A stretch of 64,000 bases of DNA from the NCBI GenBank assembly GCA_963814165.1, contig CAWFBW010000016.1:353000-416999 (forward strand), given 5' to 3'. The position numbers and the translations under genes are program-made. The stretch is from DASRAA01 sp963814165. Lineage in GTDB: Bacteria; Acidobacteriota; Terriglobia; Terriglobales; Acidobacteriaceae. Positions within the stretch are counted from its first letter, which is position 1. Every line of letters begins with the position of its first letter. The notes under the pieces were generated by a model. The model did not search any database and was not told the origin of the DNA. It saw only the letters and a program-made list of their open reading frames with translations. Below, one piece after another: positions 25,010 through 35,000 of the stretch.

Positions 25010-25609
25010 TCAGAGTTCGCGGCGGCCTTCGAGTGCCTTCTGCATCGTCACTTCGTCGGCGTACTCGATGTCGCTTCCGGCGGGGACTCCGGTGGCAATA
25101 CGAGTCACCTTGATCCCCAACGACTTGAAGAGCCTAGAAATATACGTCGCCGTAGCTTCGCCCTCGACCGTGGGGTTGGTTGCGAGAATGAGTTCGTCGA
25201 CGCTACCGGACTCGATACGGCGAGCAAGACTGGAGATGCGCAACTGGTCCGGCCCGACACCGTGCAACGGCGAGAGGGTCCCATGCAACACGTGATAGAC
25301 GCCGCTGTAGTTGCGGGTCTTTTCGATGGCGGCGATGTTGGTGGGCTCTTCGACCACGCAAACCAGCCGCTGATTGCGATTCGTATTCGAGCAATAGACG
25401 CAGGGGTCAACGTCGGTGATGTTGTTGCACACCGAGCACAGGTGAAGGCTGGCCTTGAGCTGGCGAATAGCGTCAGCAAGCTGGTCCGCATCTTCGTCGG
25501 TCGAGCGAAGGATGTGGAAGGCGAAGCGCTGCGCGGTCTTGCTGCCCACGCTGGGAAGCTTTTTGAATTCGTCAATCAAGCGAGCCAGCGGCTCGGCAAA
25601 TCGGGACAA
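25010..25609 (-). CDS. recR: Recombination protein RecR
   Basis: Acts with RecF/RecO in loading RecA on gapped DNA. The 199-residue protein shows the helix-hairpin-helix LPSVGSKTAQRFAFHIL, the four-cysteine zinc finger CSVCNNITDVDPCVYCSN and a Toprim domain (VCVVEEPTNIAAIEKT...LILATNPTVEGEATATYI). It closes the dnaX-ybaB-recR set on the minus strand, a widely conserved order. Confidence 0.97.
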   Translation of the reverse strand: MSRFAEPLARLIDEFKKLPSVGSKTAQRFAFHILRSTDEDADQLADAIRQLKASLHLCSVCNNITDVDPCVYCSNTNRNQRLVCVVEEPTNIAAIEKTRNYSGVYHVLHGTLSPLHGVGPDQLRISSLARRIESGSVDELILATNPTVEGEATATYISRLFKSLGIKVTRIATGVPAGSDIEYADEVTMQKALEGRREL

Positions 25610-25681
25610 CGTGTACCTCGATCAAATTACCGGTGAAGGTGGTATCGTGCGACAAAAAGTGATGCTTAGGCTCGAAACGTA

Positions 25682-25987
25682 TCACATGCCCGGCAGGCCG
25701 AGTCCGCCGAGCATGCCGCCGAGACTCGACTTCATCGCGTCTTCAACTTTTTGCGAGGCGGCGTTGACTGCAGCCGTGATGAGGTCTTGCAGCATTTCAA
25801 TGTCGCCCGACTTCACGACGTCCGGCTCAATCACGACGCTCAAGACTTGCTTCTGGCCATTCATTCTGACGGTGACGCTGCCGCCACCCGACGACGCCTC
25901 GACCACGGTTTGCTGCATTTTTTCCTGGAGCTTTTCCGCTTGCTCCCGCGCCTGCGCCAGCATTTCCTGAATATTGATTCCGCTCAT
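25682..25987 (-). CDS. YbaB/EbfC family nucleoid-associated protein
   Basis: A 101-residue DNA-binding protein. MSGINIQEMLAQAREQAEKLQEKMQQ forms the N-terminal helix, then SSGGGSVTVRMNGQKQVLSVVIEPDVV and MLQDLITAAVNAASQKVEDAM follow, all diagnostic. It ends Gly/Leu/Met-rich. Its position between dnaX and recR is the standard one. Confidence 0.96.
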   Translation of the reverse strand: MSGINIQEMLAQAREQAEKLQEKMQQTVVEASSGGGSVTVRMNGQKQVLSVVIEPDVVKSGDIEMLQDLITAAVNAASQKVEDAMKSSLGGMLGGLGLPGM

Positions 25988-26013
25988 GGTTTTCCAAACT
26001 GCGCGGTGCTTGC

Positions 26014-27871
26014 TTACCCGCGCTCCTTGTGATCGATCACCGAGCGGATTTCCGCTCCGAACTTTTCCTGCATCCGCTGCACCACTGGATCAGACATCGC
26101 TCGGCTGCGCGCACTCGCGCCGTTGCCGGCGCGCGGAGTCGCCGGTGCAACAGCCTTGGGCGCAAACTGTGCTCCGCCGCTGATCATCTTGAGCTTCATG
26201 GGTCTGCCCGACAATTTCGCCAGCGCTTCCGTCACGATGCGCCGTGGCGCATCGCCCATCGCCACGTCGCACATGACTTGTGACATTGCTACTTTCACAG
26301 TGACCTCGTTGCCGCGCACCGACCATTCGCCCAATTCGAGATTGTGCGCCAGCATTTGCTGGCTGGCATCCTCGAGCGCGACGAGAACCGCATTCCGTAG
26401 TGACTCAATCGGCGAGTCAGCGGTCGGGATCGGTGCTGGATCCTCGGCGACGGCTACAGCCACCGCCGCTCCCATGATGACCTCAGCCTTTGGAGACGGC
26501 GCCGATTTGTTATGTTCCGCCCGAGGCGGAGGCGCAAACTCCGGAGCCTCCGCCTCGGGATCACTCTTGCGCCTGCGATCGGACTCGAACGGCGAAGGCC
26601 CCTTGAAGGGAGATGTTGCAGCAGTGCGCGAGGCGGGCGCTTCCGGCGACTGCGGCCTACTCGGCGATGCCGGTCGCGTTGACGATGAACTCGGAGCTGC
26701 GACACCGGCGCTTCGCGACGGAGCGGCTGGCACCTTCAGTGCTTCGCCGCTCAACAGCTGCTCAAGCGGCAGCAAGCGCTGCGCGTGAACCAGCTTCAGC
26801 ATGCCGAGTTCGAGATGGAAACGCTGCTCCTGCTTGTAGCCGAGATCGGAGTGCGTGCGCAAGCATGATCTGCAAGAATCGCGTCAGGTCCTCCTCGCTG
26901 AACAGGTCGGCCACGCGAGAAACGCGGGCACGCTCGTCGGAAGAAATCTGCAGCAGCGGCGAATCGCTCCCGGCAACTTTGGCGACCAGCGCGTTACGGA
27001 GAAAAAGCACCATCTGGCGGGCGAAATGCTGCGCGCTCTGCCCTTCGACGAGGAGACGATCAATCGTGCGCAGAACTTCGTTGCTGGAATTGCGGGCGAC
27101 GGCATCCATCACGACTTCGAGAATGTCAGAGCCAACAGTGCCAACGAGCCCTCGTACGACGTCGCTGCTGAGTGTGTCGCCGCAACTTGCAATGGCCTGG
27201 TCCATGATGCTGAGTGCGTCACGCATGGAACCATCACCGGCTTCGGCAAGCATGGCCAAAGCGTTGTCGTCGGCGGCAACTCCCTCTTGCTTGGCGATGT
27301 CGCGAAGCTGCCCCACGATGTCGTCAAAGCTGACGGCATGAAAGCTGAAATGCTGGCAGCGTGAGCGGATGGTCTGCGGAATGTCTTCCGGCTGCGTCGT
27401 CGCCATCATGAAGATGACGTGCGAAGGCGGCTCTTCCAGCGTCTTCAGCAGCGCATTGAAGGCAGCATCGGTGATCTGATGGGCTTCGTCGAGAATCCAG
27501 ATCTTGAATCGGTCGCGCGCCGGACGGTAACGAGCGGCGTCGCGCAGTTCGCGAATCTCATCGATGCCGCGATTGGTGGCCGCATCGATCTCGATTACAT
27601 CCACCGCATTGCCGGCGCGAATCTCGGTACAGGATTCGCAGATTCCGCATGGCTCAGGCACAGGATGATCTTTCGATCGGCAATTTAAGGCCATGGCGAG
27701 GATGCGCGCAATGGTCGTCTTGCCGATGCCCCGGTGCCCGCTGAAGATGTATCCGTGGGCAATTCGCTGCTGCTCAATGGCGTTCTTCAGGGTACGAGTA
27801 ACGTGGTCCTGACCAATGACGTCAGAGAATTTTTGCGGCCGGTATTTGCGGGCTAAAACCTGATAACTCAT
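26014..27871 (-). CDS. dnaX: DNA polymerase III subunit tau/gamma, with a frame break
   Basis: Clamp-loader ATPase. The first 337 codons carry MSYQVLARKYRPQKFSDVIGQ, Walker A GHRGIGKTT, the zinc cysteines (CRSKDHPVPEPCGICESC), Walker B WILDEAHQIT and sensor region, then reach FLQIML. There the frame is lost; conserved sequence resumes one base over as RTHSDLGYKQEQRFHLELGMLKL and continues through an Ala/Pro-rich linker to a tau-type C-terminal domain. Removing one T in ATGCTTGCG (plus-strand 26861-26862) restores a single reading of about 618 codons. An assembly error is likeliest; programmed frameshifting is the alternative. Confidence 0.88.
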
Positions 27872-27963
27872 GGAAGAAGATTCGATTATACGTTCTGCCG
27901 AGGTGGAACGGGGATGCTGGAAAACAGTGCACGATGTCGTGAAACTGAAAGACCCGGAAGGTT

Positions 27964-30543
27964 CTACTTCGAGCAGTCTGGAGTTGAGTAGCCGTCGAGT
28001 TGCAGCACGCGCGGGCCAGAGAATTTCTCGACCGAACTAACGGACTGCACGAAGACGGCGCGAAAATCCTGGCCTGTGGTGGGCGAGACGTTAAGGCAGG
28101 CGGCCAGCACGGTTCCGGGAGCGTAAGGGATGGCTGGCGCTGGGAAACAGGGTTGCGATCCGCAACTGCCGCCATACATAAGGGCTGGGCTAAACTGCGT
28201 CACCTCTGACCATTTTCCTTGTTTCTTCACGTAAAGCTTGAAGGTGCTAAACGACCGGCGCAGGCGAATCCGATCATGGGCAGCAAACAAGCCGACACTT
28301 CGCAACGTAATTTCGTGCTTGGTTTTCCACTCGATCCAGTGCTCGGTACCAACCGGCTGTCCGTCGGCAAAAACCGTGGCACGATCGGGTGAACCACCGG
28401 AACCGCTGAACATATCGGCCGGATTCTTGGTGCCGCTGCCGCCACTGTAGCCAATTATCTTCGCATCGCCATGCAGGACATCGAAAAGATCGGTGCCGCT
28501 GATTTGGCTGGGGCTCAGAAGATGCGCATTGGCGACGATCGCGGCGGCTTCCGCCGATTTGTGAGCCGCATCCAAGCTGAGTTCCTTGGCCCGGTTGTAG
28601 CTGGCATCGCGCTCTTGACGGTCGCGGGCAAGCACGCCGGCACTCTTCTTCGCGTCGGTGTCCTGCTGCAGGATTTCTTCTTTCTCAAGCTGCTCGAATG
28701 CGGCGAGTTGGGCAATGGCCTGGGCCTTGATGGCGGTGATGAACATCTGCGCAGTGCGGGTCGCGATGTCGCGTTCGTGCTCAGCGCGAGCGTTGGCCGC
28801 CTCGGCCTCTGCCTTCGCCTGCTCCGCTTCTTTGAGCGCCACCGCCAGCTTTTGGTTAAGCTCTTCTGCCTGTTTGCGGCCGCGCTCCTGCTCCTCGGCC
28901 AGCTTGTGCTGCGCCAAGGCCAGCGTGTCGGCTTGTTCCCGGGCTGCCCGTTCGGTGGAGGCACGACGCTGCTGATAGATGGCATAACCACCGAACACGA
29001 GCGCCAGCAGGAATGCAGCGCCTAGAACCGCTGCAACCATGCGAGTGCGACGCAGTTCCCTTCTCTGCCGCTCCTTCTCGGCTTCAATGGCGGCATCGCG
29101 CGCCTTGCGGCTCTCTTCCAGAAACGCGATGGCAGAATCGAATCCCGGACGATAGCGCTCGCCCCACGCGGCGTTGGGCTGCCGCTTACGCTGCCAGTCG
29201 AGAGTCAGTGAAAGCTCCGGTTCGGTCATCAGCCCCGCAGCGCCCTTGGCGTGTAGCGAAGCATTCTCGACGAGACGCTGGTACTGCCTGGCGGACTCGG
29301 CTTCGTCGTCCACCCAGGCTTTCAGCCGGTTCCAGACGCGCATCAGGCTCTCGTGCGAGATATCGATTACGGTATCCGGCGCGATTACGTCTGAAACCGG
29401 AGGCATCACGAACGAGCGGCTCGGCTTTCGGAATGCAGCGAGCACCGAGGTGAGTTCGTCAATACTCACTCCGGTGACGGCACAAAGCGTCGCGGCACTG
29501 GTGGGACGCCGAATACCGCGGGCGTCGGTCCCCTTGTCGGTAATGGCCTGGAATACTTTTTCGCAGATACGCTTCTGCTGGTCGCCCTGCAACTCTCCGT
29601 AAGCTTTCTCGGCGTGGTAGTCGAGAGCGTGGGTCATGGTGCCGACGGCTTCATAGTGCGGCAAGTCCATGGCTCCAGCACCGCCCTGGCGCTGCCACTC
29701 CGCCCAAGTGCGATTCAAAGCGTGTTGCAGGATGGAAAGTTGGTCGGGATTGTCGCCCACGTCGTTGACCAGGCGCGTAAGCAGGATTGGACTGATCTGG
29801 CCGCCGGCAACCGCCGCTGGACCGGCAATGGCTGAGCGACGCTCGTCGCGAGACATACGAGGCACGAGATACTGTCCGCGGTTGATCGCCTCGGGGAGTC
29901 CTTCGAATTGCGCGCAGTCGCCGAGGAAATCGGAGCGCATCGTGATGACGATGAAAATGGGATGGGGAGACAATGCAGCTTCGAGCAGCAGGTTGACGAA
30001 CGCAATGGCCTTTTCGTCACTGCCTTGGCCACCGTCGCTGGACGGCTGCAGGTTGCGATAGCGGAAGAGTTCCTCGAACTGGTCAACGATCACCAACAAG
30101 TTGGGAGACTGATCGATCACTGACTGCTCGTAAGCATCAATGAGGCCAAGCTTGCTCATGCGAAGGTTGGCTTCAACAATCTCCTGGACAGACATTCCTT
30201 CGATGTCGGAGGTACGGAAGAGGCCGTCGGGCTGGACAAGCGCCTGCGCCATCGCGCGGATAGGATCGCTGCCCGGACGGAAGTGAGCCATGCGCCAGGA
30301 AGTCCCGGCGGAGGCCATGGTACCTCGACGCAAAGCCGGTTTGAGACCGCAATTCACCAGTGACGACTTGCCGCTGCCCGAAGTACCAACAACCGCGAGG
30401 AACCGGGTTGCCGAGAGCTTGTCGATCATGGTGTCGACCTGGCTCTCGCGGCCAAAGAACAGGTGCTGCTCTTCCTCTAGGAATGGGCGGAGTCCCGGAA
30501 ACGGGTTGGACAGACGTGCAGCTGCTGGCGCGGTTGCGCTCAC
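27964..30543 (-). CDS. Membrane-anchored nSTAND-type NTPase with coiled coil and lectin-like C-terminus
   Basis: An 859-residue signalling ATPase. Residues 13-30 (NPFPGLRPFLEEEQHLFF) and Walker A GTSGSGKS (53-60) open a novel-STAND-1 domain; Walker B is VIVDQFEEL (151-159) and the winged-helix motif ISHESLMRVW ends it near 404. A single membrane helix spans about 502-523, flanked by Arg-rich segments. A long Ala/Glu/Lys coiled coil follows (528-640). The last 180 residues look like a discoidin/galactose-binding beta domain with a Cys pair (GGSCGSQPCF), probably periplasmic. Its start overlaps the TIR gene stop by four bases. Substrate and trigger are unknown. Confidence 0.85.
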   Translation of the reverse strand: MSATAPAAARLSNPFPGLRPFLEEEQHLFFGRESQVDTMIDKLSATRFLAVVGTSGSGKSSLVNCGLKPALRRGTMASAGTSWRMAHFRPGSDPIRAMAQALVQPDGLFRTSDIEGMSVQEIVEANLRMSKLGLIDAYEQSVIDQSPNLLVIVDQFEELFRYRNLQPSSDGGQGSDEKAIAFVNLLLEAALSPHPIFIVITMRSDFLGDCAQFEGLPEAINRGQYLVPRMSRDERRSAIAGPAAVAGGQISPILLTRLVNDVGDNPDQLSILQHALNRTWAEWQRQGGAGAMDLPHYEAVGTMTHALDYHAEKAYGELQGDQQKRICEKVFQAITDKGTDARGIRRPTSAATLCAVTGVSIDELTSVLAAFRKPSRSFVMPPVSDVIAPDTVIDISHESLMRVWNRLKAWVDDEAESARQYQRLVENASLHAKGAAGLMTEPELSLTLDWQRKRQPNAAWGERYRPGFDSAIAFLEESRKARDAAIEAEKERQRRELRRTRMVAAVLGAAFLLALVFGGYAIYQQRRASTERAAREQADTLALAQHKLAEEQERGRKQAEELNQKLAVALKEAEQAKAEAEAANARAEHERDIATRTAQMFITAIKAQAIAQLAAFEQLEKEEILQQDTDAKKSAGVLARDRQERDASYNRAKELSLDAAHKSAEAAAIVANAHLLSPSQISGTDLFDVLHGDAKIIGYSGGSGTKNPADMFSGSGGSPDRATVFADGQPVGTEHWIEWKTKHEITLRSVGLFAAHDRIRLRRSFSTFKLYVKKQGKWSEVTQFSPALMYGGSCGSQPCFPAPAIPYAPGTVLAACLNVSPTTGQDFRAVFVQSVSSVEKFSGPRVLQLDGYSTPDCSK

Positions 30544-32054
30544 GCTGTCGCCTTCCCCGACATGGTGGCCAAGAATTCAGCCAAGGCCACTTCGGAAAAT
30601 CCTTCCATGCAGTTGATGAGGCGCAGCTCTTCGAGGTCGATGAGGTCGGTTTTGTCGCCTGTCGAAGGCTCGGCGAGATAAGTGAAGGCAGCAATTGGGG
30701 GCTTGCCGGAGCGGTATCCTGCGGACTTGCGAATCTCCGCGTCCACGGAGCGCTTCCAGGCTTCGTCGGCCGCGCCGTAAAAGATGACGGCGGCATCGCA
30801 TACGGCGAGCAAATCCTGATTTGTGTGGCGGACAGTAGCTGCGTCGCCTTCGAACGCAGGAATCGCGGAGTCGAGACCCTGGCTCTTAAGTAGCTTTCGC
30901 AAAGGAATAGTCGCCTTGCGGTCGCGCTCGTCGCAGATGATGTAGACCAACTTGCCGCCTGCGCCTGCAACAGCAGAGGCGATCGGCGGCGGCGGCGGCG
31001 GTGGGGTCTCAAGCTTCTTCAGGGCCACGTGAATGGCGGCTTTCAGTGCCTCCAGGTCGCCAGTAATGAGGTCGGCGCCAGACTGAGACTGGGGATCGCG
31101 CAACAGGAGATCGATGAACTCCTGCTGGCGAGGAGATGAAGACCTTGTACCTTCCGGTATCCAGATAATGCGTTTGAGACCGAATATCTTGACGTACTCG
31201 ATCGTGAGTTCATTCTCGAGCACTGCGACGGACTTCTCACTGGGACCATCGGGAACCATTCCGTAGTTGGCACCGATGATGTGTACCGACAGCTTGCAGC
31301 GCCCTAACATTCCAGCGAGTTCGCCGACGAAGCTGGCTTCTTCCGTGGGCAACTGCACGTCGGCCAATATGGGATAGCCATGCAGGCGCAGATCGGCGAT
31401 GACGGCCTCGCGGTCCTCGCGGTGGTCGACGCTGGTGTCGGCAACAAACACGCCCGGCTTTTCAACAGCGGGAGTAGCGCCGGGTGCTGGGGCCTTGGGC
31501 GACTGAGCATCAATCTTCTTAATGAGCTCGGCGACGTCAAAAGCCAGCTTGGCCATCTTGAGGTTGTACTTCTGGGTGAATTCTTCACCGTAGGCTGGAT
31601 CGAGTTCGAGCGGAGTCTGCTGCTCATCGAAGATGAAGAACGGGTAGCCCAAGGCCAACTTCATCACGTCCGGGAGGGCGTTTTCGTTGTCCACCGGAAT
31701 CTTGATGACCTTGAGGACGCGGGATTTGTTGTCCACCGTGATCCCGCCGGTTGTCTCGGCAGTCTTGCAGAATTCCTTCACCTCGCGCGTACACCATTCG
31801 GACTCGACATAGCGAGGCGTAAGGACTGAGATGAGGAGGGCCGTCTTGGGAAACTGCTGGATGATTTCGTCGGCGAAGATATCGTTGCCGGTGAGTTTCA
31901 CGTCACGCCAGATCTCGGCCTTGCGGCCAAGTCGCATGCTGAGCATGGCGGATAGAGACACGTGGAAGCGGCTGATCCACCCCAGCTGGTTGGGGGTCAG
32001 GGGCTCGTTGTCGATGTGAGCGTAACTAATGAAGACCTGTTTTTCGAAGGTCAT
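30540..32054 (-). CDS. Multi-module TIR protein (TIR, DUF4062-like, TIR-like)
   Basis: A 504-residue cytosolic protein. Module 1 (residues 5-150) is a TIR domain: QVFISYAHID, LISVLTPRYVESEWCTREVKEF, with the WCxxE glutamate (E91) that is catalytic in NAD-cleaving TIRs. Module 2 (about 195-350) resembles DUF4062 (VFVADTSVDHREDREAVIADL). Module 3 (about 365-500) is a second TIR-like fold (KLVYIICDERDRKATIPLRKLL...LAVCDAAVIFYGAADEAW). A poly-proline hinge separates modules 2 and 3. It lies nine bases after the receptor gene and overlaps the nSTAND gene, so all are likely co-translated. NADase activity is an inference. Confidence 0.85.
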   Translation of the reverse strand: MTFEKQVFISYAHIDNEPLTPNQLGWISRFHVSLSAMLSMRLGRKAEIWRDVKLTGNDIFADEIIQQFPKTALLISVLTPRYVESEWCTREVKEFCKTAETTGGITVDNKSRVLKVIKIPVDNENALPDVMKLALGYPFFIFDEQQTPLELDPAYGEEFTQKYNLKMAKLAFDVAELIKKIDAQSPKAPAPGATPAVEKPGVFVADTSVDHREDREAVIADLRLHGYPILADVQLPTEEASFVGELAGMLGRCKLSVHIIGANYGMVPDGPSEKSVAVLENELTIEYVKIFGLKRIIWIPEGTRSSSPRQQEFIDLLLRDPQSQSGADLITGDLEALKAAIHVALKKLETPPPPPPPIASAVAGAGGKLVYIICDERDRKATIPLRKLLKSQGLDSAIPAFEGDAATVRHTNQDLLAVCDAAVIFYGAADEAWKRSVDAEIRKSAGYRSGKPPIAAFTYLAEPSTGDKTDLIDLEELRLINCMEGFSEVALAEFLATMSGKATA

Positions 32055-32063
32055 CGCAGCTGG

Positions 32064-35000
32064 TCACCAACTCAAGCGAACTCCGAACTGAAACTGCCGC
32101 GCATTATGGGCGGATTCAATCTTGCCAAACTGCGAATACTGGGTAATGCCATCCAGGCTGTAGGCGCTAATCGGGTTGTAGTAATTCGGGTGATTGAACA
32201 AGTTATACGACTCCGCGCGCAGCGACACAGAAAGCTTCTCATGGAGCTTGAACAGCTTCTGTATCGCCATATCGTAGTCCACGTAACCGGGTCCGGTGAA
32301 CTGATTTCGCCCGGAGTTGCCCAGGCACGGAGTGCCCACCGTCCCGGCGCGAATACCAACGGACGATTGCAGCACAAAAGGAGACTGGGCGCCGGATTGG
32401 GACTCACATGTTTTGCCCGGCAAGGTGATGACGGACGTGTTCCCGATGTACGCGTTGGGATTGCCGGTCATTGTCAGCGGTGCTGTGAGACTGACCCGTT
32501 GATTCAATTCTCCGGCGACGGGGCCGGCAAAAATCGTAAAGGGCTGTCCGCCCTCGGCAATGAGAACTCCACTCAGCATCCAGCCAGTTAGCCACCGCGA
32601 CTGGCTTGAGGTCGGAACGTCCCACGTGTAGTCCAAGATGAAGCGGTTGGTCTGGTTGTAATCGGAGGGGCCGTAGTCATTGGTGAGGAAATTGTTGGGG
32701 TCCTGCGGGATCGTGTACGGCGTGACCTGGACTCGGCCAACTCCTGTAGTACTCACACCGGCGGTCAGCAGTCCGGTCATGGCAGAAAAGTTCGCGGACA
32801 CCGCGCCTGGCCCGAAAACTCCCGACGGTGGTTGAAAGGCAACCGCGTTGACTCCCAGGGCATAGCGGAGCGGGCTGCCTGTACCGTTAATTGCTAACGC
32901 CGACAATTGCGTCATCAGGGGGCCGGGAATCAAGGGAGCGCCGGACTGGGAAGCGTTATCGAGCGCCTTCGAGTAAGTGTAGGAGGCTTGAGTCTGTAGT
33001 CCGTGCCACGCTTTGACCGTAAACTTCGCCACAAACGCGTTGTAGTTTCCGTAACCGACATTCGCCAGCGTGAACACCGGGAGAAAGCTGAAGGCATCGC
33101 AGGGTTGATTCAGATTGCCCGTGGCAGAGGTGGTGCAAAACCACTCGTTGTTGTAGCCGGTATTGGTGGTCGTAGGGAGGTTCGCGACATAGTTGCCGAT
33201 GTAGGCCACCTCTGCGGTCATGCTGCGATTCACTTGCCGTCCAACGGAAACGTTGAATTGTCGAGTGAGCGGGCTCTTGAAGTTGGCCGGATCAATCGCG
33301 CTCAGGCCGAATGGAATGCTAGCTTGCTGATAACCGGAATTCTGCGGATTCAGATTCACCAGGCTTGAGTTGCCGAAGCCGCACTGCTGGTAGTAGCAGC
33401 CGAAGCTCCCAAAATTCTGGTCATAAACCGCTTGCGGATTCGTCTCTGAATACGTCACCGGCCGATTGAAGGCCAGTTGCCCAAACAAGCTGACAGGAAG
33501 CTGGTCGTAGAACATCCCGAAGCCAGCGCGGATAACGGTGTCGCCGCTTGGCGTTGACCAGGCAATACCGATACGTGGCTCGAAATTGGTCTTGCTGGCA
33601 ACCAGGAAGTTGGAATTCCCGGTTGGCTTGCAGTTCCAGGGCAGTGCAATACTCGCTCCATATACCGAGTACCAAGTGCTCGGGTCTTTGCCGCAGACGT
33701 CGCCATATGGATCGAGCACCTGGTTTCCGCCCTGCTGGACAAGTCCATTGGCCGCGGGATCGTAGTTCCAGATCTGGCCGTTCACCTCGTTCGGCGGAGA
33801 AAAGTACTCGTACCGGAGTCCGGCATTGATGGTGATGTTCGGCCTGATGCGCCAGGTGTCTTGAACGTATCCGGCAATCGCGTATGAGTGAAACGTAGTG
33901 TTGAAAGAACTTGGCTGCCTCAGCGAATAGTCGTACGAAGGCTCAGTAAAAGCATTTGTGATGAAACACGTCACACATGTCTCGCTGTCGCTGGTAAATT
34001 CGCCGATGTTGCCCGAGACGACCATTCCTCGGCTGTATCCGCCGTTATTGAAAACGTTGTGCAGCCAGCGGAAGTCACCGCCAGCCCGTATCGTGTGTTT
34101 CCCCTTGAACCAGACCAGGTTGTCGGTCAGTTGGAATTCCCTGTCCTGACGCAAACCTGGCGCGCTGAAGGGGGCGCCGATATGGGCGAAGGGGAACAGT
34201 CCATCCAGCGATGGAGTGATGACCGGCGTACTTGACGGCGGAAGCCACACGGAGTCATACCACCCACCCCACGCCCCATTGACGCCGGGCGAGGCTCCCG
34301 CGTACTGGGGATCAAGACCAGACAACAGGTAGGTACGCATAGGTCCGCTGGGCAAGCCCACCTGACTTCCGTTGAAGCTGGCGTCTTGCGGAGTCTCCTT
34401 CACTTGGAACTGGGTAAACCCACCGCGAATCACGTTCGAAAGGTGATCGGAAAACCGATGGGTAAACGTGCCGACCAGGTTCTGATTGAGAACCGCTCGC
34501 TGCGCCCCATTGCCCGGGTACGTCGAGGAACCAGGGAGCGAGTCGTCGTGCAGTTGCGACAAGTGCTGCAGGTTGTACCGGAAGGTCCAGTCGGTGCGGT
34601 CAGACTGGGTGAAATCCAGGCGGCCGAGGTAGTTGTCTACGTTGGTGTAATTCGGGGCCTGGCCCTGGTAGAACTCCAGCACGTCGGAGATGGCCGTCAC
34701 GTTCGACTGCGGATAGAGCGCCAGCACCGCCTGCGCAAGTGCCGCGTCCGGATAGCCTGGTTGACCTGCGAACTCGGACAAGTGGCTTCTATCGTACGAG
34801 CTCGGCACGCGTTCAAAGATCGGGTTAGGGTTGTCAATGCGCGTCCCCTCGTAGTCGCCAAACCAATACCAGCGCTTGGCGAACGACCCACCCGCTTGGG
34901 CGCCAAACTGCTGCGACGAAAACGGCACGGTGTGGCTGTTGTGCTGCGCCAGAACCGCGTTCGCATCGAAACGCTGCAAGCACGAAGGCGTTCCGTACTG

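Noticed and set aside
26014..26862. Separate gene encoding a 282-residue protein after dnaX
   Set aside because: Its first residues continue the conserved DnaX sequence exactly one base out of frame, and it has no independent ribosome site.
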